From: CBCXVS01 sp965178525
GTDB lineage: Bacteria > Tectomicrobia > Entotheonellia > Entotheonellales > Entotheonellaceae
Direction of reading: 5' to 3'
Assembly: GCA_965178525.1 (NCBI GenBank)
Contig: CBCXVS010000155.1
Coordinates: forward strand, 1 to 17,763
Length of the DNA: 17,763 bases
The notes under the pieces are model-generated. The model saw nothing but the letters and a program-made list of their open reading frames with translations, searched no databases and had not been told where the DNA came from. This document shows, one piece after another, positions 1 through 7,720 of the stretch. The translations under genes were made by a program, and so were the position numbers. Position 1 is the first letter of the stretch; every line of letters begins with the position of its first letter.

Positions 1-69
1 GACCTGGCTGGGCTCCCTCCATCGTTTGGGGGAGGATAGCCTACCTCATTAACTATTGGGGAACAACCC
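1..69 (-). mobile_element. Partial IS5-family insertion sequence (left end only)
   Basis: These 69 bases are the exact reverse complement of 8324-8392, the left end of the complete IS copy further along. All 69 positions match by eye. The outer terminus (GGAACAACCC on this strand) ends at 69 and is followed by TA at 70-71, the same dinucleotide that flanks the complete copy. The rest of this copy lies beyond the window. It points the opposite way to the second copy and interrupts a permease gene. Confidence 0.93.
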
Positions 70-430
70 TATTGCGTTTCTCGCCGGGTTGCAGACGGTT
101 CCACAGGATATGTACGATGCCGGCGCTATTGATGGGGCCAATGGTTGGCAGCGCTTCTGGAACATCACATTGCCCATGATCAAACCCATTGTGGTGGTGG
201 TGGTGGTGTTCTCTATTGTGGTCACATTCGCCGATTTTCAGCTGGTCTACGTGCTGACGCGAGGCGGCCCCTACAACAGCACACATCTCTTTGCCACGCT
301 GGCCTACCAGCTGGGGATGCAGTCCGGGAATCTGGGAGAGGGGGCTGCGATTGCGCTGTTCATGCTACCCTTCCTGGCGGTGTTGATCCTGTGGCAGTTG
401 TTGTATCTGCGCAAGGAGGAAAGCGCCTGA
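56..430 (+). pseudogene. MalF/UgpA-type sugar ABC transporter permease, 3' remnant cut by IS
   Basis: This is the C-terminal part of a binding-protein-dependent transport inner-membrane component that would help form the sugar translocation path. About 120 residues remain of a family usually near 290-310. The cytoplasmic EAA loop, which docks the ATPase, is visible (AGLQTVPQDMYDAGAIDGA, then WQRFWNITLP). Two membrane segments follow: a Val-rich one encoded partly by six GTG codons at 191-208, and one near the C-terminus (ALFMLPFLAVLILWQLLYL). The frame opens at a TTG inside the IS, so its first five residues are not native; host sequence starts at about 70. The 5' half must lie beyond the IS, outside the window. 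The binding protein and second permease follow, so the importer was probably permease, binding protein, permease. Whether the fragment is translated is unknown. Confidence 0.88.
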
Positions 431-433
431 TAC

Positions 434-466
434 GAATGCGGAATGCGGAATGCGGAATGCGGAATG
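434..466 (+). repeat. Heptamer tandem repeat (GAATGCG)
   Basis: Four perfect copies of the 7-bp unit GAATGCG are followed by a partial GAATG, starting 3 bp after the permease stop. Seven bases is also the unit length of the repeats at 1875 and 17036, which suggests a genome-wide class of short tandem heptamer repeats. No function is evident. Confidence 0.9.
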
Positions 467-537
467 GAAAAAGGGGGAGGTTCATGCCATAAGCCGTATC
501 TGGGCGGGAAGAAATGAGGATGAGGAGGGGGGACAAC

Positions 538-1869
538 ATGCAGACACCGGGCAGTGATCGGGCAGCCGTCAGGGACGCGGGGCTGACGCGGCGGGATTTT
601 GTCAAGGCGGCTAGCGGGACCGGTTTGACTCTGGCGGCTGGCGCTGGCTTGAATCTGTTCGCGGGGAAAGCGCCGGCCGTGGCGCAAGACCGTGAGTTGC
701 ACATTTTGGAGTGGAGCAGTTTCGTCAAACCGGCCGACGTCGAAGTCGACCGCCAGGCGGCGGAATTCGGTAAGCAAGAGGGTATCAAAGTCCGGGTCGA
801 ACACATCAACGCCAACGACCTGAGTGCCCGGGCCACGGCCGCCGTGGAAAGTGGCACCGGGCCGGATATCATTCGTCTGCTCAGCAACGGGCCGCACCTG
901 TATGCCAAAGGTTTGATCGACCATGGCGACTTGATCCAAGAGGTCGGTGGCGAGGACATCTGGAAGCCACTGCGAGATGCGGTCTACGTCGATGGGGTCT
1001 ACCGCGGGGTGCCGTACAACGGCGGTGGGGGGGCCTATGTCTATCGCCGAGATATCTTCGATGAAGCCGGGGTGTCCCCCCCGCAAACTTGGGACGAGAT
1101 GATGGAAGTCGGCGCCAAAGTCAAGGATCTGGGGTATCCCATTGGCCAGTCCCTGGCACACTCCTTTGGCGATCCGCCAGGCTTCTGCTATACCTTCCTG
1201 TGGTCCTTTGGCGGCGCGCTGATAGATGAGAAGGCCAAGGTGGCCATCGACAGCCAGGGCACTCGGGACTCCATCAAATTTTTGCAAGAGTTCTGGAAGG
1301 CGGCCTGCGACGAAGGTGGTTTGGCCTGGGACGACACCAGTAACAATCGGGCCTTCCTCGGCGAGACCATTTCCTGCACCTTGAACGGGGCCAGTATTTA
1401 CTTCGTGGCCAAGCGTAACTGGACGAAGAAGAAAAATCCCTTCGTATGGAAGCTGCACCACTTCCTCAGTCCTGCTGGACCAGCGGGTCGCTTCCACACC
1501 TTCACAGCGCAAAACAGCTGTGTTATGACCCACTCCAAGGTGCAGACGGTGGCCAAGAACTATATCCGTTTTATCCATAAGGACGAAAACTTCGAGAAGT
1601 TCTTCGTGATCAACAACGGCTACATCAAGGGCATCGTCCCAAAGTGGCAGGAGCACGAAATGTGGTCGTATGATCCGGCTCTGACGCCGTATCGGGATCT
1701 GGCCACGTATGGGCAACACTACGGCTATCCGGGGCCCTATGACCGGCGTGCTTCGGCGGCCTGGGCGAAGTACATTCTCGTCGACCTCTATGCCCGCGCG
1801 GTCAAAGGCGAATCTGCCGACAGTGTGATCAAATGGGCCGAAGGCGAATTGAAAAATATTTATGGCTGA
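538..1869 (+). CDS. Sugar ABC transporter substrate-binding protein, Tat-exported
   Basis: This 443-residue protein of the bacterial extracellular solute-binding family 1 would capture a sugar or related solute in the periplasm and deliver it to the flanking permeases. A twin-arginine signal is clear: LTRRDFVK at residues 16-23, a hydrophobic stretch, and an AVA site ending near residue 49. The mature part starts with an ILEWSSF strand; a GTGPDIIRL segment and a VPYNGGGGAYVYRRDIFDEAG segment are typical of the family. The ATG at 538 is chosen because GAGGAGGGG lies about 8 bases upstream; an in-frame ATG at 514 has a weaker site and would push the twin arginines further in. It lies between two permease genes rather than ahead of them. 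The ligand cannot be told from sequence alone. No lipobox is seen, so release as a soluble protein is inferred. Confidence 0.93.
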   Translation: MQTPGSDRAAVRDAGLTRRDFVKAASGTGLTLAAGAGLNLFAGKAPAVAQDRELHILEWSSFVKPADVEVDRQAAEFGKQEGIKVRVEHINANDLSARATAAVESGTGPDIIRLLSNGPHLYAKGLIDHGDLIQEVGGEDIWKPLRDAVYVDGVYRGVPYNGGGGAYVYRRDIFDEAGVSPPQTWDEMMEVGAKVKDLGYPIGQSLAHSFGDPPGFCYTFLWSFGGALIDEKAKVAIDSQGTRDSIKFLQEFWKAACDEGGLAWDDTSNNRAFLGETISCTLNGASIYFVAKRNWTKKKNPFVWKLHHFLSPAGPAGRFHTFTAQNSCVMTHSKVQTVAKNYIRFIHKDENFEKFFVINNGYIKGIVPKWQEHEMWSYDPALTPYRDLATYGQHYGYPGPYDRRASAAWAKYILVDLYARAVKGESADSVIKWAEGELKNIYG

Positions 1870-1874
1870 TGAGG

Positions 1875-1906
1875 AGCTGTTAGCTGTTAGCTGTTAGCTG
1901 TTAGCT
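1875..1906 (+). repeat. Heptamer tandem repeat (AGCTGTT)
   Basis: Four perfect copies of AGCTGTT plus AGCT begin 5 bp after the binding-protein stop. The same heptamer in degenerate form recurs at 17036-17060, and in reverse orientation at 17155-17175. It directly abuts a long hairpin. Confidence 0.93.
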
Positions 1907-1940
1907 TCATGTCGGGTGAACGTCGTTCACCCGACATGAA
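1906..1940 (+). other. Long perfect intercistronic hairpin
   Basis: Arms 1906-1922 and 1924-1940 are perfect 17-bp inverted copies around one central T (outer arm TTCATGTCGGG, inner GAACG). No T-run follows on either side, so it is not a standard intrinsic terminator. It lies between the binding-protein gene and the second permease gene. By analogy with the REP hairpins between malE and malF, it may protect the upstream mRNA and keep binding-protein levels above permease levels. That role is inferred. Confidence 0.75.
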
Positions 1941-1970
1941 CGGATCGAAGCCACAAGTGGTACATCCATT

Positions 1971-2819
1971 ATGGAAATCCGAGTTGGTGAAACCTATATC
2001 AAGCGTTTGATAGTGTTTTATATCCCGCTTTTTATGTTTCTCGTGGCGATGCTGTTTCCGTTCTATTGGATGCTTATCACCTCGATTAAGACGAACGATG
2101 AATTGTACAATGTGCGCAACGTGCCTTTTATCGTCAAAGACCCCACGATAGAGCACTGGACGTATCTCTTCCAAGAGACCCTCTTCGGGCGCTGGGCCCT
2201 TAATACGTTCTGGATTGCCACCGCCACCACCATCCTGTCTCTGTTTTGCGGCGTGCTGGCAGCCTATTCGCTGTCACGGCTGAGATTTACTGGCTCCACC
2301 GCTATTGGGGTGTCGATTTTCGTCACCTATCTGGTGCCGCCGACGCTCTTGTTCATCCCTCTGGCCAATGTCGTGGCTAACCTGAAGCTGGTTGACACCT
2401 CCTGGTCGCTGATTCTCACCTATCCTACCATCCTGGTGCCGTTTTCCACCTGGCTACTGATGGGGTATTTCAAGACCATCCCGAAGGAATTAGAAGAGTG
2501 TGCCCGTATTGACGGCGCCAGTCGCGTCCAGGCCATGGTGCGGATTGTCCTGCCCTTGGCCGCGCCAGGCATCCTCTCCGCCGGGATTTTTGCCTTTACC
2601 CTGTCCTGGAACGAGTTCCTCTATGCGCTGGTCTTTCTCTCGTCTCCCTTACAGAAAACCATTCCGATAGGGGTCGTGAGTGAATTGATCAAGGGTGACG
2701 TCTACTACTGGGGCTCCCTCATGGCGGGCGCCCTGTTCGGCTCGGTACCGGTGGCCGTGGTGTACTCGTTCTTTGTGGAGTACTACGTCTCGGGGATGAC
2801 GGGGGCTGTCAAAGAGTAG
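1971..2819 (+). CDS. MalG/UgpE-type sugar ABC transporter permease
   Basis: This 282-residue inner-membrane protein is the second half of the importer's translocation channel and has the usual family length. Membrane segments are visible around residues 12-35, 77-100, 111-132, 145-166, 200-225 and 248-270. The EAA loop (ELEECARIDGAS at 173-184, then IVLPLAAPG at 192-200) would contact the ATPase. No convincing Shine-Dalgarno sequence precedes the ATG, and the upstream spacer carries a strong hairpin, so translation may be modest. It ends with TAG and converges with the ATPase-propeller gene. No ATPase of the MalK/MsmK type occurs in the window; it may be encoded elsewhere or beyond the IS at the left edge. 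Confidence 0.94.
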   Translation: MEIRVGETYIKRLIVFYIPLFMFLVAMLFPFYWMLITSIKTNDELYNVRNVPFIVKDPTIEHWTYLFQETLFGRWALNTFWIATATTILSLFCGVLAAYSLSRLRFTGSTAIGVSIFVTYLVPPTLLFIPLANVVANLKLVDTSWSLILTYPTILVPFSTWLLMGYFKTIPKELEECARIDGASRVQAMVRIVLPLAAPGILSAGIFAFTLSWNEFLYALVFLSSPLQKTIPIGVVSELIKGDVYYWGSLMAGALFGSVPVAVVYSFFVEYYVSGMTGAVKE

Positions 2820-2878
2820 ATGTGCCTACTCCTCGAATGTGGGGCAAAAAAACGTAGACAGCCAGACAACCCCGCGCC

Positions 2879-4870
2879 TCAGTTCGCGCGCCAGGCCACC
2901 CACTGTGGCGAATAACACGCGGCTCCATGGCCGGGCAGCTCACGATCATCTTGGCCATTGACACCGACAATACGGCGATCCCGAACGCCAGCCTGCACGC
3001 GTGTGTACATGATGGACTGGCCATCCGGCGACCAGGTCGGCGCCTCCTCGATCGTACGGTCGCCTTGGGTGACACGCCGGAGGTCGGCGCCATCAGAGTG
3101 GATCGTATAGATTTCCATGTTCTGATCCGGCCCGCGTCCAATGAAGGCAATCAACTCGCCCTGAGGCGCCCAGACAGCTGAGGAGTTGTAGAAGCCTTCA
3201 GCCGTCAGGCGGGTCGGTGGCTGGCCGTTGACGTCTGTGAGGTAGATTTGCGACGAGCCACTCCGATTCGAGGTGAAGACTAGGCGTTTGCTATCGGGCG
3301 CAAAGCTGGGGGAAATATCAATACCCGTGTGCAAGGTTAGCCGGCGCAGGTGCCGGCGTTGCGTATCATAGAGAAAAATATCGCTATTGCCATCCTCGCT
3401 CTTACTCAACACCAAATAACGCCCATTCGGTGACCAAGAACCTGGCAGAGCAAAACCGGGACGTAAGGTCAGACGCTCATCTTTGGCATGCGTGAGATGG
3501 CGGAGATAGATGGAGGGCGTGCCCTCGCGATACGACGTGTAGGCCAGGACCGTCCTATCTGGCGAGAGTGTGGGCGCGAGATTTAAGGCCCCATCGGCAA
3601 CGAGCCGCTTCCGGACATGGCCCGCCGCATCCATGAGGATAATATCACGTCCCCGGTGTCCAGGCGGACGCGCCGTCACACATAGCACGGATGTCGTCGC
3701 ATCCCGGGGCTCTGCGGCAACTTCTGAAGCGACACCAGCCAGCATGAGAGGTTCCGGTTTCGGCTTTATCCCATTGCCATTCGTGCCATTGCCAGAGAAC
3801 TCGTGGTCATCGTCTCCGGCTGTATACGCCATGGGATCAGTAGATGCCAATAAGGTCTGCGCCGACGGTGTCGCAAGCCTTGCAGGCGTTCGCGTTGCGT
3901 CAGCGTCATGCCGGGCGTCAGACCTCACATGCTCGGCAGCCACCGAGGCAGTCGGCGGACGTTTCCATGCCCGACCGATTTGCGGTGCGCCAACGTACAA
4001 CCCCACCATCAACGTGGCGCCGGCAAGCCCCACGATGCCCCATCGGAAGATGAACCTGGCTGGCCGGCCCTCAAAGTCGTTGAGCACCTGCCGGACGACC
4101 TGCACGGAAATCGGCGTTTGCTGCTGAAATACGGCCGCGCCCAAGGCCTCACTACACAAGTAATCGAGCATGCCGGGGTTGCCCCTGGCGTAGCGCACAA
4201 TCCGCTTCAGCGCCCTACGCGTAAAGAGCTGTGCCGGCCGATGGGCAACGCCGGCAATGCGATACCGTACATAGGCGAGACTCTCTCTGGCCGTCAACGG
4301 CCTCAGTGTGGCGCATATACCAATGCCCTGCTGGAGTTGGGGTGACGCGGAGCGTTGCAGATGGCGTTCCCATTCCGGCGTCGCCAGCAAAATAATCTGC
4401 AGCAGCTTCCCTGCCTCATCCTCCATCTCCATCAATACCAACAGATGTTCCAACGTCGGTATGGAGATATGTTCCGCATCATCGAGAATGAGCACCACTT
4501 TGCCGCCCTGCTCGTGCTCCCGGACGAGCGCGGCGTGGAGTTGCTGCAAGGTGGTCTCAAGCTCATCATGATGAACGGCCACATCGTAGTGTTGACAGAC
4601 ATGTTCGAGAATCGCGGCAAAGGTGCAATTCGTCCCGGAGAACACGATCACTCGGATCGTTTGTTGAACCCGTTGCTCCAAATAGGCACGCAGGAGTGTC
4701 GTCTTCCCCATTCCCCGCTCACCCAGAAGCGCCATGAGCCCTTTGCGTCCTTCGATACCATAAATCATGGCCTGCAACGCATTCTGCTGCCCCCGGCTCC
4801 AAAACAACCGATGGCATGCAGGGGCGGTGGCAAAAGGATGGCTGTCGAGGTGAAAAAAGGAGAGATCCAT
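2879..4870 (-). CDS. ExeA-like AAA ATPase fused through a membrane segment to a TolB-like beta-propeller
   Basis: The protein is 663 residues with three parts. The N-terminus is an ExeA/GspA-type AAA ATPase: FFHLDSHPF near the start, Walker A GERGMGKTT at about 50-58, Walker B VVLILDDAE at about 125-133 and a LLATPEWE strand near 161-168. A single hydrophobic segment (about 275-296) follows, then a poorly conserved, Ser/Thr/Gly-rich linker. The C-terminal 240 residues hold at least five PD40/WD40-like blades (for example APTLSPDRTVLAYTS, APTWSPDGQSIMYTR) and a final SPQW, like the six-bladed TolB propeller. The expected topology is cytoplasmic ATPase and periplasmic propeller. Known ExeA proteins usually carry a peptidoglycan-binding domain there. 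I chose the ATG at 4870 because the family N-terminus starts there with GAGG 11 bases upstream; an in-frame GTG at 4906 would add 12 residues. Its cellular role is unknown. Confidence 0.85.
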   Translation of the reverse strand: MDLSFFHLDSHPFATAPACHRLFWSRGQQNALQAMIYGIEGRKGLMALLGERGMGKTTLLRAYLEQRVQQTIRVIVFSGTNCTFAAILEHVCQHYDVAVHHDELETTLQQLHAALVREHEQGGKVVLILDDAEHISIPTLEHLLVLMEMEDEAGKLLQIILLATPEWERHLQRSASPQLQQGIGICATLRPLTARESLAYVRYRIAGVAHRPAQLFTRRALKRIVRYARGNPGMLDYLCSEALGAAVFQQQTPISVQVVRQVLNDFEGRPARFIFRWGIVGLAGATLMVGLYVGAPQIGRAWKRPPTASVAAEHVRSDARHDADATRTPARLATPSAQTLLASTDPMAYTAGDDDHEFSGNGTNGNGIKPKPEPLMLAGVASEVAAEPRDATTSVLCVTARPPGHRGRDIILMDAAGHVRKRLVADGALNLAPTLSPDRTVLAYTSYREGTPSIYLRHLTHAKDERLTLRPGFALPGSWSPNGRYLVLSKSEDGNSDIFLYDTQRRHLRRLTLHTGIDISPSFAPDSKRLVFTSNRSGSSQIYLTDVNGQPPTRLTAEGFYNSSAVWAPQGELIAFIGRGPDQNMEIYTIHSDGADLRRVTQGDRTIEEAPTWSPDGQSIMYTRVQAGVRDRRIVGVNGQDDRELPGHGAACYSPQWVAWRAN

Positions 4871-4967
4871 AGCGGCAAAAGCCTCTACAACTTCTATGTT
4901 GCTCACGCTTTATTGTGTAGGCAAGATTCCTACAGAGTGCACTGCGGAACCAAGATGAACATCTATA

Positions 4968-4996
4968 GATTAATCGGTGTCTCTCAGTGGTGTCAA
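4968..4996 (-). promoter_or_regulatory. Possible sigma70 promoter for the ATPase-propeller gene
   Basis: Reading leftward, a perfect TTGACA (4996-4991) is followed after 17 bases by TTAATC (4973-4968), a poor -10 element. Position and orientation suit the gene starting at 4870 or 4906. The weak -10 keeps confidence low. Confidence 0.33.
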
Positions 4997-5335
4997 GCAA
5001 TAATAGGGAAGGTATCAAGAAGAAAAGCCGATTCGGGCAAATTCGCACAGACTATCGCCGGATAGCTGCCAAGCACAGCCATGCATCAAAGCACGAACTC
5101 GGCATCACATAGGGCCAGAATTCTCACTGGGCCGCATGAAAGCTATCCTGAATCCTCACTTGGTGTCGCTCCGTCCGATCGGCGCCCGGCAACGCACGTG
5201 CACATCACAGAGACCGTGGCATCGTTCGCCATGTCTCATGGCCCGCCAGATCCGCAACTGCACGGTTGGCAGGACGGCATATCTGACGTACCATACATAG
5301 GCAAAGAGACCGACGGACACCTGGCATCAACCCAG

Positions 5336-5363
5336 CCACACATCGTATGCCACACATCGTATG
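5336..5363 (+). repeat. Tandem 14-bp direct repeat ahead of small gene
   Basis: CCACACATCGTATG occurs twice back to back (5336-5349 and 5350-5363), 13 bp before the ATG of the DUF5659-like gene and partly overlapping its upstream region. It could be a regulator site or a chance duplication. Confidence 0.85.
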
Positions 5364-5375
5364 AAGGATATTGAC

Positions 5376-5612
5376 ATGACGGAGATCAAAGATTTCTTTC
5401 TGGCTGTGTATCTCTCAGCTATGGGGGAAGAACTTCACGACCTGCAAGTAGAGCCTGGGGAAATTTTCGCGTTTACCGAGTCTCCTTCCTTACAGACCCA
5501 CATCGCAGCATACCGTGCCGATACGGCTCTGGTCAACCCCAAAATCTTCGCTCGTGAGATTATGAAACTGCGTCAGCGGCTGCAACAACGTTACAAGGAA
5601 ACGACATGTTAA
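5376..5612 (+). CDS. Small DUF5659-like protein
   Basis: This is a 78-residue acidic/basic mixed protein with no signal peptide or membrane segment. The pattern DFFLAVYLSAMGEEL, a FAF strand, an IAAYRADTALVNPKIF segment and a C-terminal KLRQRLQQRY helix resembles DUF5659 (strand-rich start, AYRNG.A.V.P..F core, terminal helix). That assignment comes from memory and would need a profile search. The ATG at 5376 is chosen over the one at 5361 because AAGGA lies 7 bases upstream. It stands alone, with a 14-bp tandem repeat directly ahead and the DUF429 gene 120 bp downstream on the same strand. The function of the family is not known. Confidence 0.65.
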   Translation: MTEIKDFFLAVYLSAMGEELHDLQVEPGEIFAFTESPSLQTHIAAYRADTALVNPKIFAREIMKLRQRLQQRYKETTC

Positions 5613-5735
5613 GTGCTGCACCCCGCCATTCAGGTAACGATATCGCAAGCCGTATAAAGATGTTCTGCAAATGATGTCCCTTTTGACATAGAGCGGTATT
5701 CAGTGGGGCTGCGAGACCTCAAGACGAGGCGTAAC

Positions 5736-6551
5736 ATGATGGCGCCAGAGGACCGGCAGCCCCATCATGGCGTGCAGCGGCTCGGGGCGGCCAGCGTCAC
5801 GCCAACCTCGGAAACGCCGCATGACAGCGCTGGCGCGGCTCTGCTATATGTTGCTGGAGTTGACGGGTGCCGCGCCGGATGGCTTGTGGCGCTCGTGCGT
5901 GTCCAGGCGCAGCGCTTGCAGACGCCACAGCTCATTCTTTGTCCGCGTTTTGACGAGGTATTGCGCCTGCGCCCGACGCCGGCCGTGATGGCGGTGGATA
6001 TTCCGATTGGCCTTCTCACGACGCCCCAACCGGGCGGGCGTGTCTGCGACCGCCAGGCGCGCAGCTTACTTCAGCGCCGAGCCAGCAGCGTGTTTAGCCC
6101 ACCGATCCGATGCCTGCTGCACGCCACACACTACGACCAAGTCCGCGCCCGCGGCATGAGCCGGCAGGCATTTGGCATCCTGCCGAAAATCCGTGAAGTC
6201 GATCAGCTCATGACCCCCGCGCGTCAACACACGGTGTTTGAAGCCCATCCCGAGCTTGCCTTTACATCGCTGACGGGCGCCCCAATGCCGGCCAACAAAA
6301 GGACGCCAGCGGGGCGTGAGGCGCGCCTGCACGCGCTTACACGAGCACCCGGCCCACAATTTCCCAACCTCCGCCAGGTTGTGGCCCAGACGCTTGCTAG
6401 TTTCAGGCGCACACAGGCGGCCTCTGATGACCTCCTTGATGCATGTGTCCTGGCGTGGACAGCCCAGCGCATTGCCACGGGGGACGCCAATCATGTCCCC
6501 GCCGTGCCCCCGGTCGATGCCCGAGGGTTGCGTATGGAAATTTGGTATTGA
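5736..6551 (+). CDS. DUF429 family protein
   Basis: This 271-residue protein matches DUF429, a family predicted to have an RNase H-like fold, with no settled biochemical role. Family signatures are visible in order: VAGVDGCRAGWLVAL at about 39-53, AVDIPIGLL at 86-94, a SSVFSPP segment at 117-123, FEAHPELAF at 168-176, KRTPAGREAR at 188-197 and DDLLDACVLAWTA at 231-243. The conserved Asp residues of the first, second and last motifs would be the candidate metal ligands. The ATG at 5736 is chosen because GAGG ends 6 bases upstream; the frame is open back to a GTG at 5703. The first 35 residues are unconserved, so the true start may be later. It ends 38 bp from the convergent reductase gene. Confidence 0.87.
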   Translation: MMAPEDRQPHHGVQRLGAASVTPTSETPHDSAGAALLYVAGVDGCRAGWLVALVRVQAQRLQTPQLILCPRFDEVLRLRPTPAVMAVDIPIGLLTTPQPGGRVCDRQARSLLQRRASSVFSPPIRCLLHATHYDQVRARGMSRQAFGILPKIREVDQLMTPARQHTVFEAHPELAFTSLTGAPMPANKRTPAGREARLHALTRAPGPQFPNLRQVVAQTLASFRRTQAASDDLLDACVLAWTAQRIATGDANHVPAVPPVDARGLRMEIWY

Positions 6552-6589
6552 TCCGCGCTGCCCAGGCACTCCCCACTTCTTTTCGCGGC

Positions 6590-7492
6590 TCATGCATGGC
6601 GCAGCAGATGCCGCAGCGCTCCGTCCAGGTCGGGACAACGAAACGCATACAGGCTCTGCACAAGCCGCGCCGGTTCCACCCGCGTGCTAGAGAGCAACAG
6701 CGCATCGGCCATCTCTCCGAACATGGCACGCGCCGCAGGGGCCGGCATGGGAAATAGCGTCGGCCGTTTCAGCACACGCCCAAGCGTTTTGGTGAATTCC
6801 CGATTCGTTACCGGATGCGGCGCCACTGCATTCACCGGACCTTGCAACGTCTCGGTGACCAGCACGTGGTTGATGGCCCCGGCTACGTCATCGAGCGCAA
6901 TCCAACTCATATATTGTCGACCATCCCCAATGATACCCCCCCCCCCCAACTTGAATGGCGTCAGCATCTTGCCCAAGGCGCCGCCGGCTGGCGTCAGCAC
7001 CACCCCAATCCGGAGGTGGACGACACGAATGCCGCGTGCCTCCGCAGGAGCCGTCGCCGCTTCCCACGCCCGGCAGACATCCGCCAAAAAATCCGTGCCG
7101 GGACGGCTCTCCTCCCGCATGACCTGCTCCCCCCGGCTACCGTAGTAGCCAATGGCCGAAGCACTAACCAACACTTTCGGTGGCTCGACAAGCTGCGCCA
7201 GCGCCTCGCATAACACCCGCGTGCCCTGCACTCGGCTGTCCCGAATACGGGCCTTTTTCGTCGGCGTCCAGCGACCCGTGGCAATATTTTCTCCCGCCAA
7301 ATGTACAACGGCGTCGAGCCCTTCAAGCCCCGGCGTGGCCACACTCTTGGCAGCCGGATCCCAGTGGACTTCGGCCTTTCCCGGTTGTGGCGCCGTGCGT
7401 ACCAGACGCCTCACCTGGCGCCCTTCCGACGTCAGAGAGGCCACCACAGCGACGCCAATGAGCCCGGTCGATCCCGTGACGAGGACGTTCAT
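6590..7492 (-). CDS. TIGR01777 family epimerase/reductase (YfcH-like)
   Basis: This 300-residue protein is an extended short-chain dehydrogenase/reductase of the TIGR01777 (SulA/YfcH) type, with an NAD(P)-binding Rossmann fold and a C-terminal DUF1731 domain. The dinucleotide loop is VTGSTGLIG (5-13); VVHLAGENI (62-70), SASAIGYYGSRGE (110-122) and the SWIALDDV segment (197-204) follow. The C-terminus (ADALLLSSTRVEPARL) is typical DUF1731. The ATG at 7492 begins MNVLVTG, the family start; the frame is open further upstream but that part is not conserved. The upstream AGAGAGAAAG is a weak ribosome site. The natural substrate of the family is unknown. A run of 12 G on the coding strand (6936-6947) lies in frame. 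It is divergent from an SRPBCC gene, a domain sometimes fused to this reductase. Confidence 0.93.
   Translation of the reverse strand: MNVLVTGSTGLIGVAVVASLTSEGRQVRRLVRTAPQPGKAEVHWDPAAKSVATPGLEGLDAVVHLAGENIATGRWTPTKKARIRDSRVQGTRVLCEALAQLVEPPKVLVSASAIGYYGSRGEQVMREESRPGTDFLADVCRAWEAATAPAEARGIRVVHLRIGVVLTPAGGALGKMLTPFKLGGGGIIGDGRQYMSWIALDDVAGAINHVLVTETLQGPVNAVAPHPVTNREFTKTLGRVLKRPTLFPMPAPAARAMFGEMADALLLSSTRVEPARLVQSLYAFRCPDLDGALRHLLRHA
6936..6947 (-). repeat. In-frame homopolymer G12 tract (C12 on the plus strand)
   Basis: Twelve consecutive C on the plus strand lie inside the reductase gene and encode part of LGGGGIIGDG (about residues 182-191). The reading frame and length fit the family at the present tract length. 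Gain or loss of one base would frameshift the last 110 or so residues. Confidence 0.9.
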
Positions 7493-7608
7493 GGACTTTC
7501 TCTCTCTACAATAACAACCTGGCCTAATATCTGACAATAGGTGCTGGCGAGCATACCCGGCTGTCAGACATGGCCAATCCGAGCCGACTTTTCCTTTCGA
7601 GACATATA

Positions 7609-7636
7609 TTGACAAAACATCAACAAGTTATATGAT
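7609..7636 (+). promoter_or_regulatory. Sigma70-type promoter for the SRPBCC gene
   Basis: TTGACA (7609-7614) is followed by a 16-bp spacer and TATGAT (7631-7636), a five-of-six match to the -10 consensus. It points rightward and would start transcription about 75 bp ahead of the SRPBCC ATG at 7721. The region around it is locally AT-rich. Confidence 0.65.
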
Positions 7637-7720
7637 TGGCCACGTGAGAAGCGCCCTACGAAGCCAACGCCTCAGGCTGTAGAACGCTGAGATATCATGT
7701 TACCTAAGGAAACCAAGGTT

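Larger units (their letters stand above)
4871..5375. other. Intergenic region between ATPase-propeller gene and small DUF5659-like gene
   Basis: This 505-bp stretch lies between two divergent genes. It holds a possible leftward promoter at 4968-4996 and a 14-bp direct repeat at 5336-5363. An open frame from 5081 to 5374 has no ribosome site, no recognisable domain and overlaps the next gene, so I do not call it. Nothing else convincing is visible. Confidence 0.6.

Noticed and set aside
191..208. Six GTG repeats in the permease remnant as a contingency locus
   Set aside because: A trinucleotide repeat changes length in frame and lies in a Val-rich membrane segment, so it would not switch the gene off.
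304..1719. A 471-codon open frame on the minus strand
   Set aside because: It lies antisense to the clear binding-protein gene, has no recognisable domain, and starts without a ribosome site. It is a by-product of GC-rich codon use.
5081..5374. A 97-codon frame ahead of the DUF5659-like gene
   Set aside because: No ribosome site, low-complexity His/Ser/Pro-rich composition, and overlap with the next gene's own start signals.
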